DNA from: Candidatus Omnitrophota bacterium
GTDB lineage: Bacteria; Omnitrophota; Gorgyraeia; JABMRN01; RBG-13-46-9
Assembly (NCBI GenBank): GCA_024542975.1
Contig: JAMXCZ010000004.1
Coordinates: forward strand, 1-57,025
Length of the DNA stretch: 57,025 bases
Direction of reading: 5' to 3'
The notes beneath the pieces were generated by a model. That model was given only the letters and a program-made list of their open reading frames with translations. It ran no database searches and had not been told where the DNA came from. How positions within the stretch are numbered: the first letter of the stretch is position 1; every line of letters starts with the position of its first letter. Position numbers and translations under genes: made by a program. Shown here piece by piece: positions 26,378-34,146 of this stretch.

Positions 26378-26408
26378 AAATGATACTACTGGAGTATCAT
26401 TTTGTCAA
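26378..26408 (-). promoter_or_regulatory. gnd promoter with AATGATACT-N5-AGTATCATT operator
   Basis: TTGACA (26408-26403), 17-bp spacer, TATCAT (26385-26380). A 25-bp palindrome with 10-bp arms (26378-26402) occupies spacer and -10. Arms and placement are the same as at ccdA (20125-20153); only the central five bases differ (ACTGG versus ACGAA). Confidence 0.78.
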
Positions 26409-26414
26409 GGATAA

Positions 26415-27008
26415 CTACTTTTTATCCGCTTCTATATCTATTATAATTTTTACTTCATCCCCTACGACAAATCCGCCGTCGGGCATTTTGTCGTTCCAGG
26501 AAATGCCGAAATCCCTGCGATTTATTACAGTCCAGCCCGAGAGGCCTATTACCTCTCCGCCGAATGGGCTCGTCACGGGGCCTAAAATAAAAGCGGGTCC
26601 GGATACTTCCCTCCTTATCCCGCGCATGGTCAGGTCGCCGAGGATTTCGTAATCATCGCCTTTTCTTACAAGTTTTTTGATCCTGAACAGAATCGTCGGG
26701 TAGTTCTCGACATCGAAGAAATCACGGCCCTTTAAGTGCTTATCCCTCGCCTCAAGGCGCGTATCGATGCTTCCGGCATTTATAATAACCCATCCGCTAA
26801 GCGCCCCGGGATTTTCCGCATCAAAGTGCACCTCGCCTTTATAATCGGTAAATACACCGCGTGTCGTGCCAACCTTCATATGTGTAATAGCAAATCCAAA
26901 CGTAGAATGCGTAGGATCGATTTTATACGTACCGGCCAGAGATATATTACTTAAGGATAATACCGATACCAAAATAGCTGTCAAAATAACAAGCTGTCTT
27001 TTTCCCAT
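26415..27008 (-). CDS. YceI-family periplasmic lipocalin-like protein
   Basis: 197 residues with signal peptide (1-25), then YKIDPTHSTFGFAITHMKVG, FDVENYPTILFRIKKL and WTVINRRDFGISWN, the signature positions of YceI proteins, which bind isoprenoid-type ligands in the periplasm. GAGGAGACGAT precedes the ATG. Specific ligand unknown. Confidence 0.93.
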   Translation of the reverse strand: MGKRQLVILTAILVSVLSLSNISLAGTYKIDPTHSTFGFAITHMKVGTTRGVFTDYKGEVHFDAENPGALSGWVIINAGSIDTRLEARDKHLKGRDFFDVENYPTILFRIKKLVRKGDDYEILGDLTMRGIRREVSGPAFILGPVTSPFGGEVIGLSGWTVINRRDFGISWNDKMPDGGFVVGDEVKIIIDIEADKK

Positions 27009-27042
27009 ATCGTCTCCTCTTTAAGAGAGGGGGTGGAGTTTT

Positions 27043-27498
27043 CTATTTCGGGATTGGATGGAAGCCAAGCAACTCCAGCATGTCCTCAAACAGGTTCATG
27101 GAATCCTGCGCCAAATAATTATACGGAGATACCTCTTTTTTACCTGTATCTACGATCCATGCCAATTCAATTTCGCTGTCTGCCTCCGTTATCCTTTCCC
27201 GCACCAGAAACGGGGAATGCTTAAGGACATCGGGCCTCGGTTCGGCTACCTCATTTATAAAATGCACTATGTATTTATCAGGGTTGTAGGAAAGTTGCGA
27301 AATATACGTCTCTTTAAGCCCACCGGTAAAAAAAAGCGTATTCACATAAACCGAACAGATGTCTTTTATGGTATGAGCGGCATTCTCGTAAGGCTTGTAG
27401 CGTTGGGTAAACGTGATAACGTCCGATTCGCCGTCCGCAAAAGCGAAAGAGGAAATTAGAAACAGCGCTACGATTGTGCGTTTCATTAAAAGTGCCAT
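27043..27498 (-). CDS. Secreted protein of unknown function
   Basis: 151 residues (or 147 from a second ATG at 27486). Hydrophobic signal (4-20, ending SFAFA) and a soluble domain with VHFINEVAEPRPDVLKHSPF and SPYNYLAQDSMNLFEDML. No family recognised. Faces the same way as its neighbours, 34 bp upstream of yceI, possibly co-transcribed. Confidence 0.65.
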   Translation of the reverse strand: MALLMKRTIVALFLISSFAFADGESDVITFTQRYKPYENAAHTIKDICSVYVNTLFFTGGLKETYISQLSYNPDKYIVHFINEVAEPRPDVLKHSPFLVRERITEADSEIELAWIVDTGKKEVSPYNYLAQDSMNLFEDMLELLGFHPIPK

Positions 27499-27542
27499 TT
27501 CCGCTATATTTTAGCACTTTTCGCGGTAAAATCCAGCTTTTA

Positions 27543-28268
27543 TTAAAGAAGGGGCACCCCCAGAATGAAACGCGCCTCTAAATCGTTGCTTCTCCGGTTC
27601 AGGCCGGCTACTACACCGAACGATATCCAGAATTTGTTCGATCGCCAGGCAATTGTAGGCCCGATGTAATGCTTATCGTCCGTATAGTTGCCTTTTGTCT
27701 CAACGCCGATTTTAAAACGCGGCGTGATTTCGTAGTTTACGCCGGCAGCATATTCATGTTCTGTCACACCGTCGGACTCGAGCGCCTGCTTAAGTATCTG
27801 ATCGTACGCGAAATTAAACTTACCTATATCCCTGGCAAATATAACCTTGCCTTCCAGGACATTAGGCTTCTTAAAATCGTCGTCCCTTATGTATTCCAGG
27901 TACAGGAGCGTATCCAGCGGCAATTCATTTTTCTCGGCAAACCTGTATCTCGTCCTGAGCTTGAAGCCGTCATACCCGAAAGTTGACTCATCTTCGGTAT
28001 TTGAATGCGTAAACCGCTGATACATACTGATATCCCAATGGTCCGTCAGGCCGTATTCCAGCTCGACCTGGTGCTTCCATGTATTGGGAACCGAGCGGTT
28101 GATGTCTTTCTGCTGCTCCGTAAGATAGTACTCGACCTCAAACATGCCGCGGGGCATGGTAAGATATTCGTAAGTCCAAACGTAGCCCCTTCTATCGGAA
28201 TAGGCATTCTCACTCAAACCCAAAACCACCGAACAAATAACCAAAAGCGCAAGTATTGCATTTCTCAC
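27543..28268 (-). CDS. Outer-membrane beta-barrel protein, Fur-regulated candidate
   Basis: 241 residues from a GTG with a strong AGGAGGACAAT site. Signal peptide (1-24) and alternating beta strands rich in aromatic residues (YEYLTMPRGMFEVEYYLTE; VELEYGLTDHWDISMYQRF; WISFGVVAGLNRRSND), ending in hydrophobic LGVPLL. Looks like a small porin-type barrel. A Fur-type palindrome lies 20 bp upstream (28285-28310), suggesting iron-dependent expression. Substrate unknown. Confidence 0.7.
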   Translation of the reverse strand: MRNAILALLVICSVVLGLSENAYSDRRGYVWTYEYLTMPRGMFEVEYYLTEQQKDINRSVPNTWKHQVELEYGLTDHWDISMYQRFTHSNTEDESTFGYDGFKLRTRYRFAEKNELPLDTLLYLEYIRDDDFKKPNVLEGKVIFARDIGKFNFAYDQILKQALESDGVTEHEYAAGVNYEITPRFKIGVETKGNYTDDKHYIGPTIAWRSNKFWISFGVVAGLNRRSNDLEARFILGVPLL

Positions 28269-28284
28269 ATTGTCCTCCTTTTTT

Positions 28285-28310
28285 CTATTGAAAATCGTTT
28301 TCAGTAATAG
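28285..28310 (-). promoter_or_regulatory. Fur-type box upstream of the outer-membrane protein
   Basis: CTATTGAAAAT-C-GTTTTCAGTAATAG: inner GAAAA/TTTTC arms and outer CTATT/AATAG arms are symmetric. Very similar to the perfect box of fur2 (28776-28796), so fur2 may control both. Confidence 0.65.
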
Positions 28311-28323
28311 GTTAAAAAAATAT

Positions 28324-28767
28324 TTACTTCTTCATGCTGCACCTCCTGCATGTGCCGAATATTTGCAGCTTATGCCTTGTGGGTTTAAACCCATGCTCTT
28401 TGGCGAGGCTCTCCTGCAATTTTTCGATCCGTGGTTTTATGACTTCTATAAATTTGCCGCATTTTGTGCACACAAGGTGGTCGTGGTGCCCGTGACCATA
28501 TTTGTGCTCGAATCTCATAATGCCGTCCCCAAAATCGACCTCGGATAATAGGCCGCATTTCGAGAAAAGCTTAATCGCCCGATATACGGTTGTGTATCCG
28601 ATATCGCTGTCACGTTTTTTTACGAGTTTGTGCAATTCATCCGCGGAAAGGTGTTTTTCGGTAGAAAGAAAAATATTCAGTATTTTCTCTCTCTGGGGAG
28701 TGTGCCTTAAATCTTTCGATTTTATGTACCTCTCCAGTATTTCGGATTCTTTATGCATGGCGGCCAT
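28324..28767 (-). CDS. fur: Fur-family metalloregulator 2
   Basis: 147 residues. TPQREKILNIFLSTEKHLSAD, DSDIGYTTVYRAIKLF, the metal cluster HGHHDHLVCTKCGKF and C-terminal CRRC. Same family as Fur1 but clearly divergent; Fur1 and Fur2 share the (F/I)FGTCRRC ending. A perfect 21-bp palindrome overlaps its promoter. Start could be 28767 or 28758, neither with a clear ribosome site. Confidence 0.93.
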   Translation of the reverse strand: MAAMHKESEILERYIKSKDLRHTPQREKILNIFLSTEKHLSADELHKLVKKRDSDIGYTTVYRAIKLFSKCGLLSEVDFGDGIMRFEHKYGHGHHDHLVCTKCGKFIEVIKPRIEKLQESLAKEHGFKPTRHKLQIFGTCRRCSMKK

Positions 28768-28775
28768 CCATTATC

Positions 28776-28822
28776 TATTGAAAATGATTTTCAATATTAC
28801 CTCAAAAAAATATCCGTGTCAA
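28776..28822 (-). promoter_or_regulatory. fur2 promoter with 21-bp perfect Fur box
   Basis: TTGACA (28822-28817), 17-bp spacer, TAATAT (28799-28794). The box TATTGAAAAT-G-ATTTTCAATA (28776-28796) is symmetric around one base and overlaps the -10, a classic autorepression layout. Confidence 0.82.
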
Positions 28823-28828
28823 GTGTTT

Positions 28829-30271
28829 TTATTTGTTACTTATGAATATGCGCTTAAGCGATTCGGCGAGGCGGCCCTTTTCTATTTCTCTGGCTATTAC
28901 GTTCCTGAGCAATAAAGGGCTTGCTATTATAAATGATCCTATATCACGCAAAGTCAAAAGCCTTATTGCGATGAGCTTCCACGATATCTTGATAAGCCTG
29001 GCGGGCGTATAGAAAGTAAACTTCATCCTTTTGCCTATCCTTTTGAGCGCGGGGTGGCTGTATGCGTCGGAATATACTTCACCCCTATCGGTTACGTGAT
29101 AGCCGGGCGTCCCTTTCGCAAGGTCATTAAGCGGAGAATACTTGTCGATCCTTAACTTACTGCACGCGATGGAATCAACCCCTATTTCTTTGGCAAGCTT
29201 CGGTATATTCATCATTTCTTCTTCTGTCTCGGTTATGTTGCCGTAAATGAAATACCCGTGATAGTACATAGGAAATTTTCTTAAGCGCTCAAAGGACTTT
29301 CGCACGTCGTCCGAGGTGAACCCCTTGTTAAGCTGGAGAAGTATGCGGTCGTTGGGAGACTCTATGCCCATTAAGAGTATTTTAAAGCCTGCTTTTACCA
29401 TTTTCTTAAGAAGTTCGGGGTGTTTGGATATCTCGATCCGGGTCTGGGCTATAAAGCGCTTTTTTATTTTGCGTTCTATTATCAGGTCGCATATTTTTTC
29501 GGCTCTTTTTGCATTTACAAAAAAATTGTCATCCGCAAAAAGTATCCCATCCGCGGTTATTCCCTCTATCTCGCGGATGATGGATTCTATGGTGCGCGGC
29601 GCATAGTTTCTCTTCTGACCGAGGGGGTTCAGGTTGAACGTACAGAATTTGCAGGTGTAGGGACAGCCCCTTGCGCCCAGGACGTAATCAAAGGTCATGC
29701 TCATCGTTTTTACCCCATTCAACCGCATGGTGTACTTATTGCGCCTCAGGCTGCGGTCCGGATTGGAAAGGGTGTTTACATCGGGCAAGGGCCTCGCCTC
29801 ATTGTGGATTACTTTCCCGTCTTTCCTGTATGAGATGCCTAAAATGTTTTCCGGGGGAACGCCTTTCATTATCTCTTTTATGGTTTCTTCGCCTTCCCCA
29901 CGCGCTATAATATTGATTTTCGGACACGTTTTGAAGAGCTCTTCGATCATCTCGGTCGCCTTATACCCTCCTACAACAAGCGGTATATTATCCGGGAAAT
30001 GATTCAGCATGTCGCAAATTTTTTGAAACTGCCTGTCCCAGCTGATGCTTATACATATAATATCCACATTTTCTTTTTTTATAAAATCCAGCAGGTTGTC
30101 GATGTTGCAAAGGGACCTCTCGTACCGTAAGTCAAGCATGGTTAGCCGGTCTACGAGGTCTTTCGCGCTCGTAGCTACGTATTCGAGGCCGGTTGGCGGA
30201 AAAAGCCCCATGATACTTCTTGAGTGGGTCTCAACGTAAGGATTTATAAATAAAGCGTGTTTATATTTCAC
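28829..30271 (-). CDS. B12-binding radical SAM protein, copy 1
   Basis: 480 residues. N-terminal cobalamin-binding-type domain (about 10-150; FPPTGLEYVATSAKD, VVGGYKATEMIEEL, IIARGEGEETIKEI), radical SAM core with the cluster-binding CPYTCKFC (about 205-212), LFADDNFF, LLMGIESPNDRIL, and a C-terminal part with hydrophobic helices suggesting membrane association. The reaction is unknown; relatives modify lipids, cofactors or peptides. It follows the secreted FKBP gene by 12 bp. A close paralog of the same length is at 39736-41178. Confidence 0.85.
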   Translation of the reverse strand: MKYKHALFINPYVETHSRSIMGLFPPTGLEYVATSAKDLVDRLTMLDLRYERSLCNIDNLLDFIKKENVDIICISISWDRQFQKICDMLNHFPDNIPLVVGGYKATEMIEELFKTCPKINIIARGEGEETIKEIMKGVPPENILGISYRKDGKVIHNEARPLPDVNTLSNPDRSLRRNKYTMRLNGVKTMSMTFDYVLGARGCPYTCKFCTFNLNPLGQKRNYAPRTIESIIREIEGITADGILFADDNFFVNAKRAEKICDLIIERKIKKRFIAQTRIEISKHPELLKKMVKAGFKILLMGIESPNDRILLQLNKGFTSDDVRKSFERLRKFPMYYHGYFIYGNITETEEEMMNIPKLAKEIGVDSIACSKLRIDKYSPLNDLAKGTPGYHVTDRGEVYSDAYSHPALKRIGKRMKFTFYTPARLIKISWKLIAIRLLTLRDIGSFIIASPLLLRNVIAREIEKGRLAESLKRIFISNK

Positions 30272-30283
30272 TTTTATAAGGTG

Positions 30284-30787
30284 TTATTGAACGGTTACAA
30301 CTTTTACTTTGAAATTTAAGGTTTTCCCGGCAAGGGGATGGTTAAAATCTATGATCACACTATCCTCTTTGACCTCTGTGATCTTAACCGGCATAATTCC
30401 GCCCTGCGGGGTTTTAACCTGCAAGAGCATGCCGGCTTTCGGTTCGGCACCGGGTGGCAACTGTGTTTTTGCGATTTCCCTAAACGCGTCGGGGTTTACC
30501 TCGCCATAGCCTTCTTCCGGCCTTACCCTGACAGACCTCTCGTCCCCTGCGCGTAAGCCTTTGAGCCGCTTTGAAAGGCCCGGGACAATCTGGCCCTGCC
30601 CGTGTACATATTTCATGGGCCCCTTTCCTTTCGAACTATCGATAACCTTGCCGTCTACGGTAAGCGTATAATCAAATGACACTGCTTTCCCCTTCTGTAT
30701 CGTCATAGCATTTCCCTCTTTTTCCGCAAAACATGCTACTGATATAACAACCAGAACCGGCAGTGTGATCGCAAGCCAACGCTTCAT
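30284..30787 (-). CDS. Secreted FKBP-type peptidyl-prolyl isomerase
   Basis: 167 residues: signal peptide (about 1-22, ACFA), then an FKBP/SlyD-like domain: GKAVSFDYTLTVDGKVIDSS, YVHGQGQIVPGLSKRLKGL, VRVRPEEGYGE and FNHPLAGKTLNFKVKVV. Prolyl isomerase/chaperone, probably periplasmic. 12 bp upstream of radical SAM copy 1, same strand; the radical SAM copy 2 locus has a cyclophilin in the equivalent upstream position. Confidence 0.9.
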   Translation of the reverse strand: MKRWLAITLPVLVVISVACFAEKEGNAMTIQKGKAVSFDYTLTVDGKVIDSSKGKGPMKYVHGQGQIVPGLSKRLKGLRAGDERSVRVRPEEGYGEVNPDAFREIAKTQLPPGAEPKAGMLLQVKTPQGGIMPVKITEVKEDSVIIDFNHPLAGKTLNFKVKVVTVQ

Positions 30788-30872
30788 GGAAATCTCCTAC
30801 TTACACAACCCTGAATAAAGCCATATAGCAAAAACTCGTTCATTATAGCCCATACGCTATGGATTGTCAACA

Positions 30873-31499
30873 TTACCTGCGATTAAGTCCCGCAATAAAC
30901 GCTTTTATGGCTTTCTCTATGGCGGCAAAATCGCGGGACACCAGGGCTTCCTTTTTAAATACACTTCCGCCAAAAGTGACGCCCGAGGCACCGCATGAAA
31001 AAAACGACTTTATATTCTCCGGGGTAACGCCACCGCAGGCAAGAAGCTCTACATCCCCAAACGGCCCCTTTATTTCCTTAAAGTAAGACGGCCCAAAGCA
31101 CTTGGCCGGAAATACCTTCACCATCGTAGCTCCGGCATGCCAGGCGTTGTATATCTCCTGCGGGGTAAGCGCTCCGGGGAATACGGGAATCCTGTTTTTC
31201 ACACAACGCTCTACTACATCGCGCACTAACGTGGGCATAACTATGAAGGTAGCACCTGCATCGACCGCCTTCTCCAAATCACCTGTTGTGAGGACGGTTC
31301 CTGCACCGATCGTAAGGTGCGTTCCGGATGCGCTTTTCAGCCGCTTGATCAATTCCGCAGCGCCCGGGGTATTCATCGTGATCTCAACGGTCTTAAGCCC
31401 CGAGGAAACTATAGTTTCAGTAAGAGGCTCTATTATATCCGCTGCCACCCCACGCAGTATCCCTATCACCGGAAGCTCTTTGAATTTTTTGATGTCCAC
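30873..31499 (-). CDS. eda: KDPG/KHG aldolase
   Basis: 208 residues. VIGILRG, the catalytic Glu in VEITMNTPGA, IGAGTVLTT, and the Schiff-base lysine in TMVKVFPAKCFGPSYFKEIKG fit the 2-keto-3-deoxy-6-phosphogluconate aldolase family. No 6-phosphogluconate dehydratase (edd) is seen, so the substrate may be another 2-keto-3-deoxy acid. It follows the HMGL-type aldolase gene by 3 bp. Confidence 0.92.
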   Translation of the reverse strand: MDIKKFKELPVIGILRGVAADIIEPLTETIVSSGLKTVEITMNTPGAAELIKRLKSASGTHLTIGAGTVLTTGDLEKAVDAGATFIVMPTLVRDVVERCVKNRIPVFPGALTPQEIYNAWHAGATMVKVFPAKCFGPSYFKEIKGPFGDVELLACGGVTPENIKSFFSCGASGVTFGGSVFKKEALVSRDFAAIEKAIKAFIAGLNRR

Positions 31500-31502
31500 T
31501 TC

Positions 31503-32453
31503 TTAATCCAGCCCTGTACTCATCAAGCTTTCGTAAAATCCCCTGTAATTTTCCTTTTTATCGCTTTTACGCAATGCCATAGCTGCCTTCGGATGCTCAT
31601 TCATCATACCTGATATGGCGTAAGGAATGATATAGCCCCATTCGATCTTCTTCCTTAAGGGAACAAGCTCGTGGGATATGAGATCCAATATGGGACGTAT
31701 GTCAAACTTGGGGTTTTTTAAAAAACCGATTAAAAGCTCAAGCGGACAATTCCCTGCCGCGCGGCCAATTCCGTAAACCGTGCCATCCAGGTAATTTGCG
31801 TCATGAATAATAGCCTCGATCGTGTTGCCAAAGGCGAGCTGCTGGTGGTTATGCCCGTGAAATCCTATCTCCCTCGATTTTATTATCTTTTTGAAGCGCT
31901 TTACGAGTCCCTCTACTGTTTCCTGGTAGAGCGCGCCAAAACTGTCCACGATATAAATAACATTGGCTTTGCTTTCACGCTCAAGCTGATCAAGCGCTTC
32001 ATCGAGCTCCACTCCCTGATCCCGGGAAATAGCCATAATATTGACAGTCGTCTCATAGCCTTTATCGGCAAAGTGGTTCAGCATAAATATGGCTTTGTCG
32101 ACGTCCTTGACGTACGAAGCAACCCGTATCATATCCACCGGGCTTTCGGAGCACGGCTTTATGTCTTCCAATTTTACCCGCCCCACGTCAACCATAACCG
32201 ATATTTTCGTATGCGATTCTATCCCCTCGGTCACTTTTCGTATCTCATCATCGTCGCAGAACTTCCAGGCGCCGTATTCCTTCGGTGAAAAAAGTTCCTT
32301 GGAATTTTTGTAGCCCATTTCGATATAATCTACGCCTGCCCGCGAGACCGCCTTATACACTTCCCGCACGAACCGGCGATCAAAATCGTGGTTATTTATA
32401 AGCCCCCCGTCGCGAATCGTGCAATCCAAAACCTTGATCTTTTCCCTGAACAT
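31503..32453 (-). CDS. HMGL-family aldolase (4-hydroxy-2-oxovalerate aldolase-like)
   Basis: 316 residues, TIM barrel with CTIRDGGLINNHDFD (metal/catalytic), MVDVGRV, VDSFGALY and the metal-binding HGHNHQQLAFGN. This set is typical of DmpG/HMGL-type pyruvate aldolases but the C-terminal communication domain of DmpG and its partner dehydrogenase are absent. AGGAGGGAAT before the ATG. Encoded with a KDPG-type aldolase, suggesting a pathway for a 2-keto sugar acid. Confidence 0.85.
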   Translation of the reverse strand: MFREKIKVLDCTIRDGGLINNHDFDRRFVREVYKAVSRAGVDYIEMGYKNSKELFSPKEYGAWKFCDDDEIRKVTEGIESHTKISVMVDVGRVKLEDIKPCSESPVDMIRVASYVKDVDKAIFMLNHFADKGYETTVNIMAISRDQGVELDEALDQLERESKANVIYIVDSFGALYQETVEGLVKRFKKIIKSREIGFHGHNHQQLAFGNTIEAIIHDANYLDGTVYGIGRAAGNCPLELLIGFLKNPKFDIRPILDLISHELVPLRKKIEWGYIIPYAISGMMNEHPKAAMALRKSDKKENYRGFYESLMSTGLD

Positions 32454-32504
32454 ATTCCCTCCTCATGAAACGAATATTATACCCCTTTTTGCATTTGGGG
32501 GGGG

Positions 32505-33269
32505 TTAGGTTGCCACGCTTTCTAATTCAACTCGCGCGGCATTTTTTAGCTTAAGAAAATCACTCGTTTTCAGGTTCTCCGTATCGATCGGCGGAAGCAC
32601 TGTTATGCTGCCGAACACTTTTGTTTTAAAAATCCAGCTCCCTTTGGGGACAGCTTCCCTGATGCCTTTTATGCGCACAGGAAGAATCGGTTTTTTTTCC
32701 TTTATGGCAAGCTTAAAAGCGCCGTTTTGAAATTCCCCCATCTCGTCTGAATCGCTTCGCGTCCCTTCCGGAAAAAACAATACCGACATGCCGCTTCGTA
32801 GCCACTTTGCTGCCTCCTGATACGTTTTTTTAATGCTCCCGAATTGCCCCCTTGAAAGTTTGATATGTTTGATGAGGGAGAGATTCCAGCCGATAAACGG
32901 CACCTTAAAAAGGCTTTCTTTGGCTACCCATTTGAATTGTATGTGGGTCTTGTACATCAATAATATGTCCCCCAGGCTCTGATGGTTGGCAACTATCACA
33001 TATGCCTTGCGGTTATCGATATTTTCCAATCCGTGTACGCGGAGCTTCCAATATGGATTTAAGTTGCATATGGTATTGGCCCACCAGAAACACGCTACGT
33101 GGCCGGCCTTTCTCTTTTTATCAAAAGGGAAAAGTATTATTGTCAAAAACAGGACGATGAAAAAAAGAATTACAGTCACTATTGTGCACGTCGTCCAGAT
33201 TATTATGGATAGCGCAATTCTCACCTTGGATTGATTCCTTTCTCTATTCGCCGTATTCTCAAAGGTCAT
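32505..33269 (-). CDS. plsC: 1-acyl-sn-glycerol-3-phosphate acyltransferase family protein
   Basis: 254 residues from the ATG at 33269. N-terminal membrane helix, motif I NHQSLGD (H-x4-D), motif III FFPEGTRSDSDE and VKGxR-type region (LPVRIKGIREAVPKGSW). Makes phosphatidic acid or a related ester in the inner membrane. No ribosome site precedes 33269; a GTG at 33224 has GAAAGGA upstream and would shorten the protein by 15 residues. Monocistronic. Confidence 0.87.
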   Translation of the reverse strand: MTFENTANRERNQSKVRIALSIIIWTTCTIVTVILFFIVLFLTIILFPFDKKRKAGHVACFWWANTICNLNPYWKLRVHGLENIDNRKAYVIVANHQSLGDILLMYKTHIQFKWVAKESLFKVPFIGWNLSLIKHIKLSRGQFGSIKKTYQEAAKWLRSGMSVLFFPEGTRSDSDEMGEFQNGAFKLAIKEKKPILPVRIKGIREAVPKGSWIFKTKVFGSITVLPPIDTENLKTSDFLKLKNAARVELESVAT

Positions 33270-33342
33270 AATATAACATACCCGCATATATTGCACAAGG
33301 TTTTTCGGGTGGCGTGTTTTAAGGCTATTTTGCAAAAATACC

Positions 33343-33370
33343 TTGACATTTTCGGAGAATGTGCTATTCT
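33343..33370 (+). promoter_or_regulatory. rpsU promoter and long leader
   Basis: TTGACA (33343-33348), 16-bp spacer, TATTCT (33365-33370). The leader runs about 170 nt to the ATG at 33549. Near its end GTTTACTT can pair with AAGTAAAT or, alternatively, GTTTACT with AGTAAAC (33503-33538), two exclusive stems just before the start. No gene seen in 33270-33548. Confidence 0.65.
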
Positions 33371-33548
33371 TATCGTAGATATGAAGGTTACTTTAGGATT
33401 TGATTGGTGTTTTGTGGACATTGTGAATAGTTGAATTAACTGCATGTTGACCTTTCCGAAAAACTGCATACCATTCATAAATCTCACAAATAATCTATCT
33501 GTGGTTTACTTGTAACCCCTTTAAGTAAATAGTAAACGGGAACCTGGT

Positions 33549-33710
33549 ATGGCAAAAATAGAAATATACAACGAACGGGATTTTGAAAAGTCGTTAAAAC
33601 GCTTCAAAATGCGCTGCGTGAAGGAAGGTATTTTCAAAGAGTGCCGTGAAAGGCGTCATTTTGTCAAACCATCACAAAAAAGGAGGGAAAAAGGAAAAAA
33701 AAAGAGATAA
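33549..33710 (+). CDS. rpsU: Small ribosomal subunit protein bS21
   Basis: 53 residues: MAKIEIYNERDFEKSLKRFK, MRCVKEGIFKECRERRHFVKP, then a lysine/arginine tail. Length and the RxxKxxGIxxExRxRxxFxKPS pattern are characteristic of bS21. Located between plsC and the RRM gene, all the way on the plus strand; probably co-transcribed with the RRM protein through the 69-bp gap. The ribosome-binding site is weak (GGGAACCTGGT). Confidence 0.93.
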   Translation: MAKIEIYNERDFEKSLKRFKMRCVKEGIFKECRERRHFVKPSQKRREKGKKKR

Positions 33711-33779
33711 GTAGTAGTTTGTTGTTTTTTAAAGAAATGCTTTCGCCAACGGCGGAAGTCCAAAAAGGAGAGTAGGATA

Positions 33780-34091
33780 ATGGAACAAGTAAGTAAATTG
33801 TATGTAGGCAACCTGGATTATAACACAACAGAAGATGAGGTCCGAAGTCATTTTGAACAAAAAGGGATACAGTCTAAGTCGGTAACCCTTATAAAGGACA
33901 AATATACGGGAAGAGCTAAGGGCTTTGGTTTTGTTGAAGTTGAATCCGAAGAAGTAATCCAAAAAGCGATCGAGGCATTAGACGGCCAAGAGCTTAATGG
34001 AAGAAAGCTTACGGTAAACAAGGCTAAGCCACCGAAAGACCGGTCAAGCGGCGGCGGATTCGGAGGAGGATCAAGACACTCAAGGTTCTAA
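33780..34091 (+). CDS. RNA-binding protein with single RRM
   Basis: 103 residues. RNP2 LYVGNLDY (7-14) and RNP1 KGFGFVEV (46-53) frame a canonical RRM, followed by a Gly/Ser-rich tail (SSGGGFGGGSRHSRF). Bacterial proteins of this type are often cold-induced RNA chaperones. AAAGGAGAGTAGGATA precedes the ATG. Ends in a strong bidirectional terminator. Confidence 0.94.
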   Translation: MEQVSKLYVGNLDYNTTEDEVRSHFEQKGIQSKSVTLIKDKYTGRAKGFGFVEVESEEVIQKAIEALDGQELNGRKLTVNKAKPPKDRSSGGGFGGGSRHSRF

Positions 34092-34110
34092 GTCCTTACC
34101 GTTTCGAGTA

Positions 34111-34142
34111 AAAAAAGGCGGGCATTTTGCCCGCCTTTTTTT
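34111..34142. terminator. Bidirectional intrinsic terminator
   Basis: A6-GGCGGGCA-TTT-TGCCCGCC-T7: a perfect 8-bp GC stem with A-run before and T-run after, shared by the convergent RRM gene and the glpD end at 34147. Confidence 0.93.
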
Positions 34143-34146
34143 ATGC

